In this document: positions 1 to 6,373 of the stretch, piece by piece
Numbering within the stretch: the first letter of the stretch is position 1
Layout: every line of letters starts with the position of its first letter
Source of the DNA: an uncultured Eubacteriales bacterium
Lineage (GTDB): Bacteria; Bacillota; Clostridia; Oscillospirales; Oscillospiraceae
NCBI GenBank assembly: GCA_900556935.1
Contig: USQL01000042.1
Location: 1 to 18,950 of the forward strand
Length of the DNA stretch: 18,950 nucleotides
Reading direction: 5' to 3'
Program-made: the position numbers and the translations under genes
The notes under the pieces: model-generated
What the model was told of the DNA's origin: nothing
Databases searched by the model: none
The model's input: only the letters and a program-made list of their open reading frames with translations

Positions 1-531
1 CAGGAGGCTATCGCCACCTATGCCTGTATCTCCTATATCATCTGCATTGTTTATCTTCTTTTGCAGGGTGTCGGTGATGGTAGCCAGCCGCTCATGAGTC
101 AGTTCTACGGAGCAGGCGAAGAAAAATCGCTCAAACAAACCAAAACGCTGGCGTATGAATTTTCCATGGTTTTGGCGGTAATCAGTGCGATTCTGATTTA
201 CCTGCTCCGTGGAAAGATTGGACTACTGTTCGGTTCATCTGCCGAGGTAAACGCAGGGGTCATAAAGGTCATGCCGATCTTCCTTGTGTCGGTTCCGTTT
301 GACGCCATCACACGAGTTTCCACGGCGGCTTTCTACGCAACCGAAAAAAGTGTGCTGTCCTATGTTCTGACATTTATCGAACCCATCATCATGCTGGTGT
401 TGATGCTGATGCTGCCGCCGGTGTTTGGCGGTCAAATCATGATTTGGTGGAGCGCCGTATTTGCAAAGGTCATTACCGCATCAGTAAGCATTGTGCTGTC
501 CGTTAGATATAGCGCACAAAGAAATCGATAA
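1..531 (+). CDS. MATE-family efflux transporter, C-terminal part (cut by window start)
   Basis: The frame is open from base 1 and ends in TAA at 529-531, so at least the last 176 residues of a larger membrane protein are present. The 5' end lies outside the window; a TTG at 61 is internal, not a credible start. The text contains a GVGDGSQPLMSQFYGAGEE stretch followed by several hydrophobic helices. This resembles the second half of MATE (NorM/DinF-type) multidrug exporters, where a G-x-Q-P-l-x-s motif opens each half. Such proteins expel cationic drugs or metabolites in exchange for Na+ or H+ across the cytoplasmic membrane. The remaining helices fall near 166-231, 259-300, 355-420 and 436-510. 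Downstream, 33 bp separate it from a small membrane protein on the same strand, so co-transcription is possible. The substrate cannot be told. The family call is fairly safe. Confidence 0.85.
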   Translation, partial: QEAIATYACISYIICIVYLLLQGVGDGSQPLMSQFYGAGEEKSLKQTKTLAYEFSMVLAVISAILIYLLRGKIGLLFGSSAEVNAGVIKVMPIFLVSVPFDAITRVSTAAFYATEKSVLSYVLTFIEPIIMLVLMLMLPPVFGGQIMIWWSAVFAKVITASVSIVLSVRYSAQRNR

Positions 532-564
532 CTTCCAGTTTAACGAACAGGAGATGATGATCGC

Positions 565-774
565 ATGAAAATCCTACATGAACTTTCTTGGCTATGGGAA
601 ACGCTGGGCATTGCACTTGTGGCTGCGGCTGTCTGCATAGCTGGCGCCGCGCTGATTGGCAAGGCAGCGAAGAAGAAACTCAGCAAAAAGGTATTGGCGG
701 TCATAGGGGCTGCTGCATTTGTGGGCGCGATTCTGGCGGTCATTCTGATCGCCCGGACACCGATGCCGCTTTGA
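565..774 (+). CDS. Small two-helix membrane protein, function unknown
   Basis: This 69-residue ORF starts at ATG 565, preceded by an AGGAG-type ribosome binding site around 549-553. Two hydrophobic segments (about residues 16-33 and 43-63, Ala/Ile/Val-rich) are joined by a basic loop GKAAKKKLSKK. That pattern fits a helical hairpin with its loop in the cytoplasm under the positive-inside rule. I recognise no family. It lies between a MATE transporter gene and a flavodoxin-like gene, only 20 bp before the latter, so the three may form one transcript. It could be a membrane anchor or accessory protein, but nothing in the sequence shows a function. A strong SD, sensible spacing and a coherent two-helix pattern support it being real. 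A longer overlapping frame (from 588) only becomes the flavodoxin gene after 795. Confidence 0.6.
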   Translation: MKILHELSWLWETLGIALVAAAVCIAGAALIGKAAKKKLSKKVLAVIGAAAFVGAILAVILIARTPMPL

Positions 775-794
775 TAAGACAGGAGGCTTTTGCT

Positions 795-1298
795 ATGGAT
801 AAGGGAAGATATTCGATCATATTCAGCAGCTTGACCGGTAACACGAAAATACTTGCCGAGACAATTCGCGCAGTGCTTCCGGCAGAAAACTGTGATTATT
901 ACGGTGTGCCTGAAACGCAAGAACTGCACTCTGAAATACTCTATATCGGATTCTGGACGGATAAAGGCAACGCGGATAATGCTACCTTGGAACTGCTGTC
1001 AAAGCTGAGAGGCAAAAAGGTTTTCCTTTTCGGAACGGCGGGCTTCGGTGGCAGTGTGGCATATTTCCAGAAGATCCTCGATCACGTTAAGCAGTCTGTT
1101 GACCCAAGCAATACTGTGGTCGGAGAATATATGTGTCAGGGTAAAATGCCGCAGTCTGTACGGGATCGCTATATGAAAATGAAGGCACAGTCGGAGCATC
1201 CGGCAAATATTGATGTGTTGATTGAAAACTTTGACCGTGCGCTTTCCCATCCGGATGAGGACGATTTAGAAAGACTTAGAAAAATCATTTTGGGATGA
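795..1298 (+). CDS. Short-chain flavodoxin-like protein (BilS-like candidate)
   Basis: The protein has 167 residues. The start at ATG 795 is chosen because AGGAGG (780-785) lies at good spacing and because the flavodoxin beta-1/phosphate loop begins right there; frame upstream of 795 is open but not protein-like. Residues 11-18 (SSLTGNTK) match the T/S-x-T-G-N-T loop that binds the FMN phosphate. Later conserved blocks are GFWTDKG (52-58), FLFGTAGFGG (77-86) and CQGKM (114-118), followed by LIENFDRALSHPDE near the C-terminus. Flavodoxins carry electrons in the cytoplasm. Length and motifs resemble the stand-alone flavodoxin family that includes BilS, the partner of bilirubin reductase BilR in gut Firmicutes, but no bilR is in this window, so that link is only a possibility. 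The 3' end overlaps the convergent NUDIX remnant by 14 bp. Confidence 0.85.
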   Translation: MDKGRYSIIFSSLTGNTKILAETIRAVLPAENCDYYGVPETQELHSEILYIGFWTDKGNADNATLELLSKLRGKKVFLFGTAGFGGSVAYFQKILDHVKQSVDPSNTVVGEYMCQGKMPQSVRDRYMKMKAQSEHPANIDVLIENFDRALSHPDEDDLERLRKIILG

Positions 1299-1545
1299 CG
1301 GCTTTGACAGGAGAAATAGAGAAATGGTTGTTCTTACCGAGCAGATAGAGATTCCGGCTTCCTATGAAAACCCGGAGCATATCACGCATATCCAAAGACA
1401 ACTTGAGATTTGGCAGATTGGCAATATCTTCCCACCAGCACCGGCCTTCGGAGCTGGAATGTAATTCGCCATCAAAACAAGTTGTCTTATAAAGCAGCAC
1501 AACAAACCTGCACTGATCCTCACACCAGTCTTTGATACCGCACAT
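1285..1545 (-). pseudogene. NUDIX hydrolase C-terminal remnant
   Basis: This 86-codon minus-strand frame begins with ATG at 1545-1543, which shares its A with the stop codon of the GNAT gene (TAATG). The product has CGIKDW near its start, then VVLLYKTTCF, GELHSSSEG and DMRDMLRVF. These resemble the C-terminal half of 8-oxo-dGTP-diphosphatase-type NUDIX proteins, where C/xGIKxW...KTxxFxGELxSSxEGxvfWv follows the NUDIX box. The NUDIX box itself (GX5EX7REUXEEXGU) and the whole N-terminal half are missing, so it cannot be an active hydrolase. Past residue 65 the sequence loses resemblance to the family. The simplest reading is a deletion that joined the tail of a NUDIX gene to the end of the acetyltransferase gene. 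The TAATG overlap means it might still be translated by coupling. No start with its own SD exists. Confidence 0.6.
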
Positions 1546-1946
1546 TAACCTTTCATAAATCCGCAGCAACCGATTTCGGAAAATTCATAGAACCCCATCG
1601 ACTTGTAAAAAGCAATGGTTTTCGGTGTGTTGTCTGTTGCCAACTGAATCTGGCGAACATGGCTGTATCGGCTCAGAATGGCTTGTAAGAGTGCAGAGCC
1701 GAAACCTTTTCGCTGATGCTCCGGAAATACCAATATGTCTTGCACAAACACGATGGTATAACCATCGCCCACAGTGCGAATGATACCAAGAAGCTGATCA
1801 CCCTCATAAGCGGCAAGGGTCAGCATAGAGCTTTCAAAGCCTTTACGCAGTACCTCCGGCTGATCGGTGTAGGCCGTCCAGCCAACACTCGTGTATAAGC
1901 GCAGAATCTCTGATTCGTTGTAAGTTTTATATTCTCTGATTTCCAT
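1545..1946 (-). CDS. GNAT-family N-acetyltransferase
   Basis: The protein has 133 residues. ATG at 1946-1944 is chosen because a GGAGG site lies just upstream on this strand (near 1955-1959); the longer frame to 2033 adds 29 residues without family character. The fold pattern fits GNAT: strands around VQDILVFPEHQRKGFGSALLQ (residues 68-88), where Q/R-x-x-G-x-G/A (QRKGFG, 78-83) binds the acetyl-CoA pyrophosphate, then LATDNTPKTIAFYKSMGF (102-119), the usual motif B helix. These enzymes acetylate an amine on a small molecule or a protein in the cytoplasm; the acceptor cannot be predicted. The gene stands alone apart from the NUDIX remnant coupled to its stop codon, and its base composition is AT-richer than that of the genes from 2271 on. 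No obvious promoter was recognised upstream. Confidence 0.9.
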   Translation of the reverse strand: MEIREYKTYNESEILRLYTSVGWTAYTDQPEVLRKGFESSMLTLAAYEGDQLLGIIRTVGDGYTIVFVQDILVFPEHQRKGFGSALLQAILSRYSHVRQIQLATDNTPKTIAFYKSMGFYEFSEIGCCGFMKG

Positions 1947-2270
1947 ATTAAGCAACCTCCATTCGAATTTTACGGAAACTGTTACTTGTCTCTGCGCAAT
2001 CTCATGGGCGGTCCTTCTCGCTGTTGAATGCAAATATCAAAGTAATGATACCACCAAGACATAAGCTTTTCCACCCTTTTCGTTATCCTTGCTTTACAGC
2101 GCAAAAACAGGTGATTCTCAACCCCTAGATGTAAAAACAGGCGGCACGCAGCTTCGGTTGGGTGCCGCCTGTTTTGTCCAATCCCGTTTCACAGCTGCCA
2201 ATTTCGTAATTTTCTCAAATTACTGTCTTATCAGCACACGCCCGAAAGGCCCTGCGTTTGTATTTTTGAG
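1947..2270. other. Intergenic stretch between GNAT and DUF362 genes
   Basis: About 320 bp lie between the start of the GNAT gene and the end of the DUF362 gene. The only clear element is the perfect hairpin at 2134-2175 (listed separately). The GNAT-side part must hold that gene's promoter, but no convincing -35/-10 pair was found. A minus-strand frame ending in MRLRRDK just upstream of the GNAT gene could be the tail of a lost gene, but it is too short to assign. The remaining ~95 bp next to the DUF362 stop show nothing recognisable. Confidence 0.5.
2134..2175 (-). terminator. Intrinsic terminator after the DUF362 gene
   Basis: A 14-bp perfect inverted repeat (2134-2147 with 2162-2175) has a GC-rich core GGCGGCAC and a 14-nt loop. 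On the minus strand it runs straight into TTTTT (2137-2133), the layout of a Rho-independent terminator for the leftward DUF362 transcript, whose stop lies about 95 bp upstream. The plus-strand reading ends in TTTT then G, so it may also stop rightward transcripts weakly. Confidence 0.88.
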
Positions 2271-3155
2271 TCAGTCTACGCACACCAGCTCATAATCCTG
2301 GGTGCCGAAGCCCAGGGCTGCGGCGGCATCGATGGTGTGGGTGCCGTGGCGGGTGTTGATCCGCTCCAGCAGGTGGTCCCGGCCGGGGTCGTTGGAGGCA
2401 TTTACCAGGTCAATGCAGGCCTGGTCCAGAGCCACGGGGTCCAGGGAGGAGAGAATGCCGATATCCTTCATGCAGGGGTCTTCCGCAACGGCGCAGCAGT
2501 CGCAGTCCACGCTCATGTTGCACATGATGCTGACAAAGGCCATGCTGCCCTTGAAATGGTTCACAACGCTGCTGGCGGCATCGGCCATGCTTTCCAGGAA
2601 ATCATCCTGGGGGGCAACGTGGTCCCACAGGGTATACTGGTCCGTGGTCTTACCGGCGGAGTGGATGTAGGCCTTTCCGGCGCTGGAGGCGCAGCCGATG
2701 GACAGCTGCTTTAATGCGCCGCCAAAGCCGCCCATGGGATGGCCCTTAAAGTGGGACAGCACTAGCATGGAATCGTAACCGGCCAGGTTTTTGCCGACGA
2801 AGTTCTTCTGAATCTGCTTGCCGCCCGGGATGGGCAGCTCCAGGTCAGGACCTTCGGCATCCATCAGGTCCACATGGAAATAGTGACTCCAGCCGTGGTA
2901 CTCCAGGAGTTTCAGGTGCTTGTCCGTGGTGTTCCGGGCACCGTCATAGGCGGTGTTGCACTCCACGATGGTGCCGCCCACGGCATCAATCATGGGCTTC
3001 ATGAATTCGGGCCGCAGGAAGTTCTGGTTGCCCTTCTCACCGGAGTGAACCTTGACGGCAACCTTGCCGGGCAGCTCTATTCCCAGAAGCTCATAAAGCC
3101 GGACCACGTTTTCCGGGGTGATGGTGCGGCTAAAATATACCTTTGCTTTTTCCAT
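2271..3155 (-). CDS. DUF362 domain-containing protein
   Basis: The protein has 294 residues, and the start at 3155 has a strong GGAGGA site 9-14 bases upstream on this strand. Almost the whole length fits DUF362: VAVKVHSGEKGN (32-43) near the N-terminus, LSHFKGHPMGGFGGALKQL (133-151) followed by GCASSAGK, and DCDCC (217-221) followed by DIGILSSLDPVALDQACIDLVN (231-252). DUF362 proteins are cytoplasmic and of unknown biochemical function. Many longer members carry a C-terminal 2x[4Fe-4S] ferredoxin domain; this one lacks it. The cluster C212, C218, C220, C221, C228 could bind a metal or Fe-S centre (inference). It is transcribed alone from a near-perfect promoter, divergently from the LRR lipoprotein gene, and ends at the hairpin at 2134-2175. 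The family call is firm; no activity is assigned. Confidence 0.92.
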   Translation of the reverse strand: MEKAKVYFSRTITPENVVRLYELLGIELPGKVAVKVHSGEKGNQNFLRPEFMKPMIDAVGGTIVECNTAYDGARNTTDKHLKLLEYHGWSHYFHVDLMDAEGPDLELPIPGGKQIQKNFVGKNLAGYDSMLVLSHFKGHPMGGFGGALKQLSIGCASSAGKAYIHSAGKTTDQYTLWDHVAPQDDFLESMADAASSVVNHFKGSMAFVSIMCNMSVDCDCCAVAEDPCMKDIGILSSLDPVALDQACIDLVNASNDPGRDHLLERINTRHGTHTIDAAAALGFGTQDYELVCVD

Positions 3156-3187
3156 AACAGGATTCCTCCTTTAAAATTGCTGTTTTC

Positions 3188-3216
3188 ATTATACATAGCC
3201 CATTTTTGAATGTCAA
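3188..3216 (-). promoter_or_regulatory. Sigma-A promoter of the DUF362 gene
   Basis: On the minus strand there is a perfect TTGACA (3216-3211), a 17-bp spacer and a perfect TATAAT (3193-3188). Transcription should begin near 3181, giving a leader of about 25 nt that carries the GGAGGA ribosome binding site. A full-consensus promoter suggests strong expression unless a repressor acts on it. Confidence 0.92.
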
Positions 3217-3241
3217 TAATTGGATGATTTGTTCGCACATA

Positions 3242-3262
3242 TTTTGGGAACGCTACCCAAAA
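3242..3262. repeat. Inverted repeat between the divergent promoters (possible operator)
   Basis: TTTTGGG (3242-3248) and CCCAAAA (3256-3262) form a perfect 7-bp inverted repeat with a 7-bp centre AACGCTA. It lies between the -35 of the DUF362 promoter (3211-3216) and the -35 of the lipoprotein promoter (3273-3278), the natural place for a regulator that acts on both genes. It has no T-run on either strand after a GC-rich stem, so it is a poor terminator. Function is inferred from position only. Confidence 0.4.
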
Positions 3263-3272
3263 AGCCTCCGGC

Positions 3273-3301
3273 TTGTGTTTTCTTTTGCACCATGGTATAA
3301 T
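3273..3301 (+). promoter_or_regulatory. Sigma-A promoter of the LRR lipoprotein gene
   Basis: TTGTGT (3273-3278), a 17-bp spacer and a perfect TATAAT (3296-3301) preceded by TG at 3293-3294, an extended -10. Transcription should start near 3308, and the leader of about 28 nt carries a GGAAGGATGAG ribosome binding region. Confidence 0.85.
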
Positions 3302-3335
3302 CGGAAAAAGTATTGTTTTGGAAGGATGAGCGGAA

Positions 3336-4796
3336 ATGAAAATCTGGAAGACAGGGCTGGTGCTGGCGCTGCTGCTGCTGTCCGGCTGCGGAAAGACGGC
3401 TCCCGCGGAGACCACCGTGGCAACCGCCGCCCCTGTGGAAAGGCTTACCCGGGTGGTGACGGAGGATAACATCGGGGAACTGGAAGACTACTCCGGGCTT
3501 CGGGAGCTGGACCTGACGGGAAGCACCTGCTATGGGGCAATTGAAGATTACAAAGCCCGGCATCCGGAGGTGGTGGTCACCTATACCGTCTCCTTCGGAA
3601 GCAGGACGGTGCCCGCGGATTCCGAGGAGCTGACGCTGGAGCCGGAGGATGCCGCTTTTGAAACGTTGATGGAGAACCTGCAATACCTGCCCGGCCTCCG
3701 CTGGGTGTATCTGCAAAACCCCGTCCTGACGGCCCCGGAGCTTAACCAGCTGCGGGACACCTATGAGCAGACGGCCTTTGTCTGCGATTTTACCATCGGA
3801 GAGCAGAGCTTTTCGGATCAGGTGACGGAACTGGACCTTTCCGGGCTGCAAAGCCAGGAGCTTCCCGAGGTGGAGCGGATTCTGCCCATGCTGCCGGGGC
3901 TTCAGACCGTGGAGCTGATGGATGAGACGGGCCGGTGTGAACTGACCCTGGAAGAGGTTCACCGGCTGCAGATGGCCGCCCCCGAGGCCCATTTCCGCTA
4001 CAGCTTCCAGCTGTTCGGCCAGCAGGTTTCCACGGACGACGAGCGGATTGAATTCAAAAACAAACGCCTGGGAGATGACCGGGAGCCGGAGCTGCGGCAG
4101 GCGCTGGATATTCTGAAGGACTGCAAATATATGCTTTTGGAAAGCTGCCGGTTCAGCAACGAGGTCCTGGCCCAGGTGAGAGACGACTACCGGGGGCAGA
4201 CCAAAATCGTCTGGCGGATTTACTTTGCCAAGTCGGGCAGCTGCCTGACGGACCGGACGGTACTCCGGTATGTATACAATGTATTCAACAGCACGGTGAA
4301 ACAGCTGAAATACTGCGAGGACGTGGAGTTTATCGACTTCGGCCACAACGAGGCTCTGTCCGATTGGAGCTGGGTGGCGGACATGCCGAACCTGAAAGCC
4401 ATCATTGTCTCCGGCTCCATCATCAAGGACCTGACCCCCTTTGAAAGCTGCAAGAAGCTGGAATTTTTGGAGCTTTCCAACTGTGGCCTTTTGGAGGACA
4501 TCACGCCCCTTGCCCAGTGCGAAAGCCTGAAACGGCTGAACCTCAGCTATACCAAGGTGGAGGACCTGTCCCCCCTGGACGAGCTGCCGCTGGAATGCTT
4601 TGTCTATGTAAAGCCCAAGGCCTCCCAGGAGGAGTTGGACCGCTTTGACGAGATGCATCCGGACTGCGTCACCTCCTATGACGGAAACGAGTACGGCTAC
4701 CCCTGGCGCTACGAGGAAGACGGCAGCTTTACCCCTGCCTATGCGGAGCTAAAAGAGGTCTTCGGCTATCCGGATGCCAAGGATACGCTGTGGTAA
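3336..4796 (+). CDS. Leucine-rich-repeat lipoprotein with repeated modules
   Basis: The protein has 486 residues. The N-terminus (MKIWKTG, hydrophobic stretch, then LLSGC) is a lipoprotein signal with a lipobox; Cys18 should be lipidated, anchoring it to the outer face of the membrane. After a Thr/Ala-rich linker, residues 55-300 hold about four divergent copies of one module: LxxLxxLxxVxL, a helix with ELxxL/EVxxL, then a P/Y...hydrophobic strand ending in an F-x-G or similar turn. Residues 328-425 form three cleaner LRRs (LKAIIVSGSIIKDLTPFESC, LEFLELSNC..EDITPLAQC, LKRLNLSYTKVEDLSPLDEL). Residues 418-455 look like one more module. Such surface LRR proteins usually bind other proteins or polymers; no catalytic motif is seen. 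It is a single-gene unit with its own promoter and terminator, divergent from DUF362. The LRR and lipoprotein calls are firm; the role is unknown. Confidence 0.88.
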   Translation: MKIWKTGLVLALLLLSGCGKTAPAETTVATAAPVERLTRVVTEDNIGELEDYSGLRELDLTGSTCYGAIEDYKARHPEVVVTYTVSFGSRTVPADSEELTLEPEDAAFETLMENLQYLPGLRWVYLQNPVLTAPELNQLRDTYEQTAFVCDFTIGEQSFSDQVTELDLSGLQSQELPEVERILPMLPGLQTVELMDETGRCELTLEEVHRLQMAAPEAHFRYSFQLFGQQVSTDDERIEFKNKRLGDDREPELRQALDILKDCKYMLLESCRFSNEVLAQVRDDYRGQTKIVWRIYFAKSGSCLTDRTVLRYVYNVFNSTVKQLKYCEDVEFIDFGHNEALSDWSWVADMPNLKAIIVSGSIIKDLTPFESCKKLEFLELSNCGLLEDITPLAQCESLKRLNLSYTKVEDLSPLDELPLECFVYVKPKASQEELDRFDEMHPDCVTSYDGNEYGYPWRYEEDGSFTPAYAELKEVFGYPDAKDTLW

Positions 4797-4813
4797 AAGG
4801 GAAATCCAACAAT

Positions 4814-4862
4814 ACCGGGTACCCTGCGGAAAGAGCCCGCGGGGCACCCGGTTCTGCTTTTT
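4814..4862 (+). terminator. Intrinsic terminator after the LRR lipoprotein gene
   Basis: A long GC-rich stem (ACCGGGT at 4814-4820 with ACCCGGT at 4846-4852, extended inward by CCCTGCGG against CCGCGGGG with one mismatch and one G-T pair) is followed by TCTGCTTTTT. It lies 17 bp after the stop codon and separates this gene from the ktrB operon promoter. Confidence 0.88.
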
Positions 4863-4907
4863 GCACCGGGGAAAACCTTCTGTGCCTTGGTGCGGAAGGA
4901 AAAAACC

Positions 4908-4935
4908 TTGCAAACGGGGAAAAGCCTGTTATAAT
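4908..4935 (+). promoter_or_regulatory. Promoter of the ktrB-rnc operon
   Basis: TTGCAA (4908-4913), a 16-bp spacer and a perfect TATAAT (4930-4935) with an extended -10 TG at 4927-4928. The predicted start site is near 4942. The resulting leader of about 40 nt is too short for a c-di-AMP (ydaO) riboswitch, which controls ktr genes in some Firmicutes. No other promoter of this quality was seen before 14364. Confidence 0.82.
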
Positions 4936-4968
4936 AAAGCATGGATAGAATGTCTTTTTATGGCCAAA

Positions 4969-4974
4969 AGGAGG
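4969..4974 (+). promoter_or_regulatory. Ribosome binding site deciding the ktrB start
   Basis: AGGAGG lies 8 bases before ATG 4983. The alternative ATG at 4941 coincides with the predicted transcription start and has no ribosome binding site, so 4983 is preferred. Confidence 0.85.
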
Positions 4975-4982
4975 CAGCAGCA

Positions 4983-6362
4983 ATGCTTTTACGAAATCGG
5001 GTCCTGATTTGGATCAGGAAACGGCGAAGAAAACCCCTGAGCCCAATGCAGATTATCGCACTGAGCTTTGTTTTGATAATCGCGCTGGGCACCTTTCTGT
5101 TGACCCGGCCCATCGCCTCCCGGGATGGGCAGAGCTGCCCACTTTTGCCGGCCCTGTTTACGGCCACCTCGGCCACCTGTGTGACGGGCCTGACCCCCTT
5201 CGATACCTGGACCCAGTGGTCCGGCTTTGGCCAGGGGGTGCTGCTGTGCCTGATTGAAATCGGCGGCCTGGGGTTTATGTCCATGGCGACATTGTTTATT
5301 TTCCTGCTGCGCAGGCGCATCGGCCTCAAGCAGCGGATGCTCATGGCCCAGGCCCTGAGCCTTAACGATATGAACGGGGTGGTGCGGCTGCAAAAGACGG
5401 TGCTTTTGGGAAGCCTCAGTGTAGAGGGGCTGGGAGCGCTGATTCTGACGGCCCATTTTCTTCCCCGGTTTGGGCTGGGGAAGAGCCTGTGGCTGGGCGT
5501 TTTTCATTCCGTGTCCGCCTTCTGCAACGCGGGATTCGATATTTTCGGTTTCCTGGAGCCCGGGGCCAGCCTGGGTCAGTTCCAGAATGACCCGGTGGTG
5601 CTGCTGACCCTGGGGGCGCTGGTGATTGTCGGCGGCCTGGGCTTCATCGTATGGGAGGAGCTGGTGGAGCGGAAGCCCTTTAGAAAGTGCAGTGTCTACT
5701 GCCGACTGGTGCTCGCCACCACCCTGGTGCTGCTGCTGGCGGGCTGGGCGCTGACCTGCCTGCTGGAGTGGAACAACCCCCAGACTCTGGGTGGGATGCC
5801 TGTGTGGCAGAAGCTTCTGGGCGGGCTGTTTCAGTCCATTACCCTCAGGACTGCGGGCTTTGCCGCCATTGACCAGGCAAAGCTCACCGAGGGGGGCAAG
5901 GCCGTGTCCATACTGTTCATGCTCATTGGCGGCTCCTCCGGCTCCACGGCGGGCGGCCTGAAAACCGTGACCTTTGTGGTGCTGGCGCTGTTCCTGTGGG
6001 CAAGACTCCGGGGCAGGGGAACGGTCTGCGCGTTCCGCAGGACCATTCCGGACAGCCAGGTCATGGATGCCATGACCATTGCCACGGCCATGGTGCTGCT
6101 CTCCTTTTTTGGAGCGGTTTTCATCTGCGCCACCTCTCCGGTGGGCTTTACCAACGCCCTGTATGAGACCGTGTCCGCCCTGGCCACGGTGGGGCTTACG
6201 GCGGGGACTACGGGGAGCCTGAGCGTTCCGGCGCAGTGCCTGATTATTTTGTACATGTATTTTGGCCGTGTAGGCGTGCTGACCATCAGCCTGGGCTTCC
6301 TGTCCGGAGACCGGGTTACCGAGCGGTTCCGCTATGCCCAGACGAGCCTGCTTATCGGATAA
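4983..6362 (+). CDS. ktrB: Potassium uptake protein, TrkH/KtrB family, membrane subunit
   Basis: The protein has 459 residues, close to the usual KtrB length of about 450. It forms the ion-conducting subunit of the Ktr K+ (Na+-coupled) uptake system in the cytoplasmic membrane. The four selectivity-filter loops of this superfamily are visible in order: TCVTGL (65-70), CNAGFD (181-186), RTAGF (289-293) and TVGLT (402-406), each with the central Gly and flanked by two membrane helices. GGSSGSTAGGLKT (316-328) is the flexible intramembrane gate loop typical of KtrB/TrkH. A basic N-terminal stretch (IRKRRRKP) precedes the first helix. It is the first gene after the promoter at 4908-4935 and is followed, 11 bp on, by its regulatory partner ktrA with AAGGAGG overlapping the stop codon. 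The start is set by the SD at 4969. Very confident. Confidence 0.95.
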   Translation: MLLRNRVLIWIRKRRRKPLSPMQIIALSFVLIIALGTFLLTRPIASRDGQSCPLLPALFTATSATCVTGLTPFDTWTQWSGFGQGVLLCLIEIGGLGFMSMATLFIFLLRRRIGLKQRMLMAQALSLNDMNGVVRLQKTVLLGSLSVEGLGALILTAHFLPRFGLGKSLWLGVFHSVSAFCNAGFDIFGFLEPGASLGQFQNDPVVLLTLGALVIVGGLGFIVWEELVERKPFRKCSVYCRLVLATTLVLLLAGWALTCLLEWNNPQTLGGMPVWQKLLGGLFQSITLRTAGFAAIDQAKLTEGGKAVSILFMLIGGSSGSTAGGLKTVTFVVLALFLWARLRGRGTVCAFRRTIPDSQVMDAMTIATAMVLLSFFGAVFICATSPVGFTNALYETVSALATVGLTAGTTGSLSVPAQCLIILYMYFGRVGVLTISLGFLSGDRVTERFRYAQTSLLIG

Positions 6363-6373
6363 GGAGGAACGTT

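Noticed and set aside
2302..2714. Overlapping plus-strand ORFs inside the DUF362 gene
   Set aside because: They are antisense to a family-matching gene and have no SD or motif.
3213..4658. Long minus-strand ORF (481 codons) opposite the LRR lipoprotein gene
   Set aside because: It mirrors a GC-rich real gene, has low-complexity Gln/Leu/His-rich text with no family motif, and the plus-strand gene has promoter, SD and lipobox.
4941..4982. Upstream ATG extending ktrB by 14 residues
   Set aside because: It coincides with the predicted transcription start and lacks an SD, while ATG 4983 has AGGAGG at ideal spacing.
4862..4983. c-di-AMP (ydaO-type) riboswitch ahead of ktrB
   Set aside because: The space between promoter and start codon is only about 40 nt, too short for that RNA, and no matching fold was seen.
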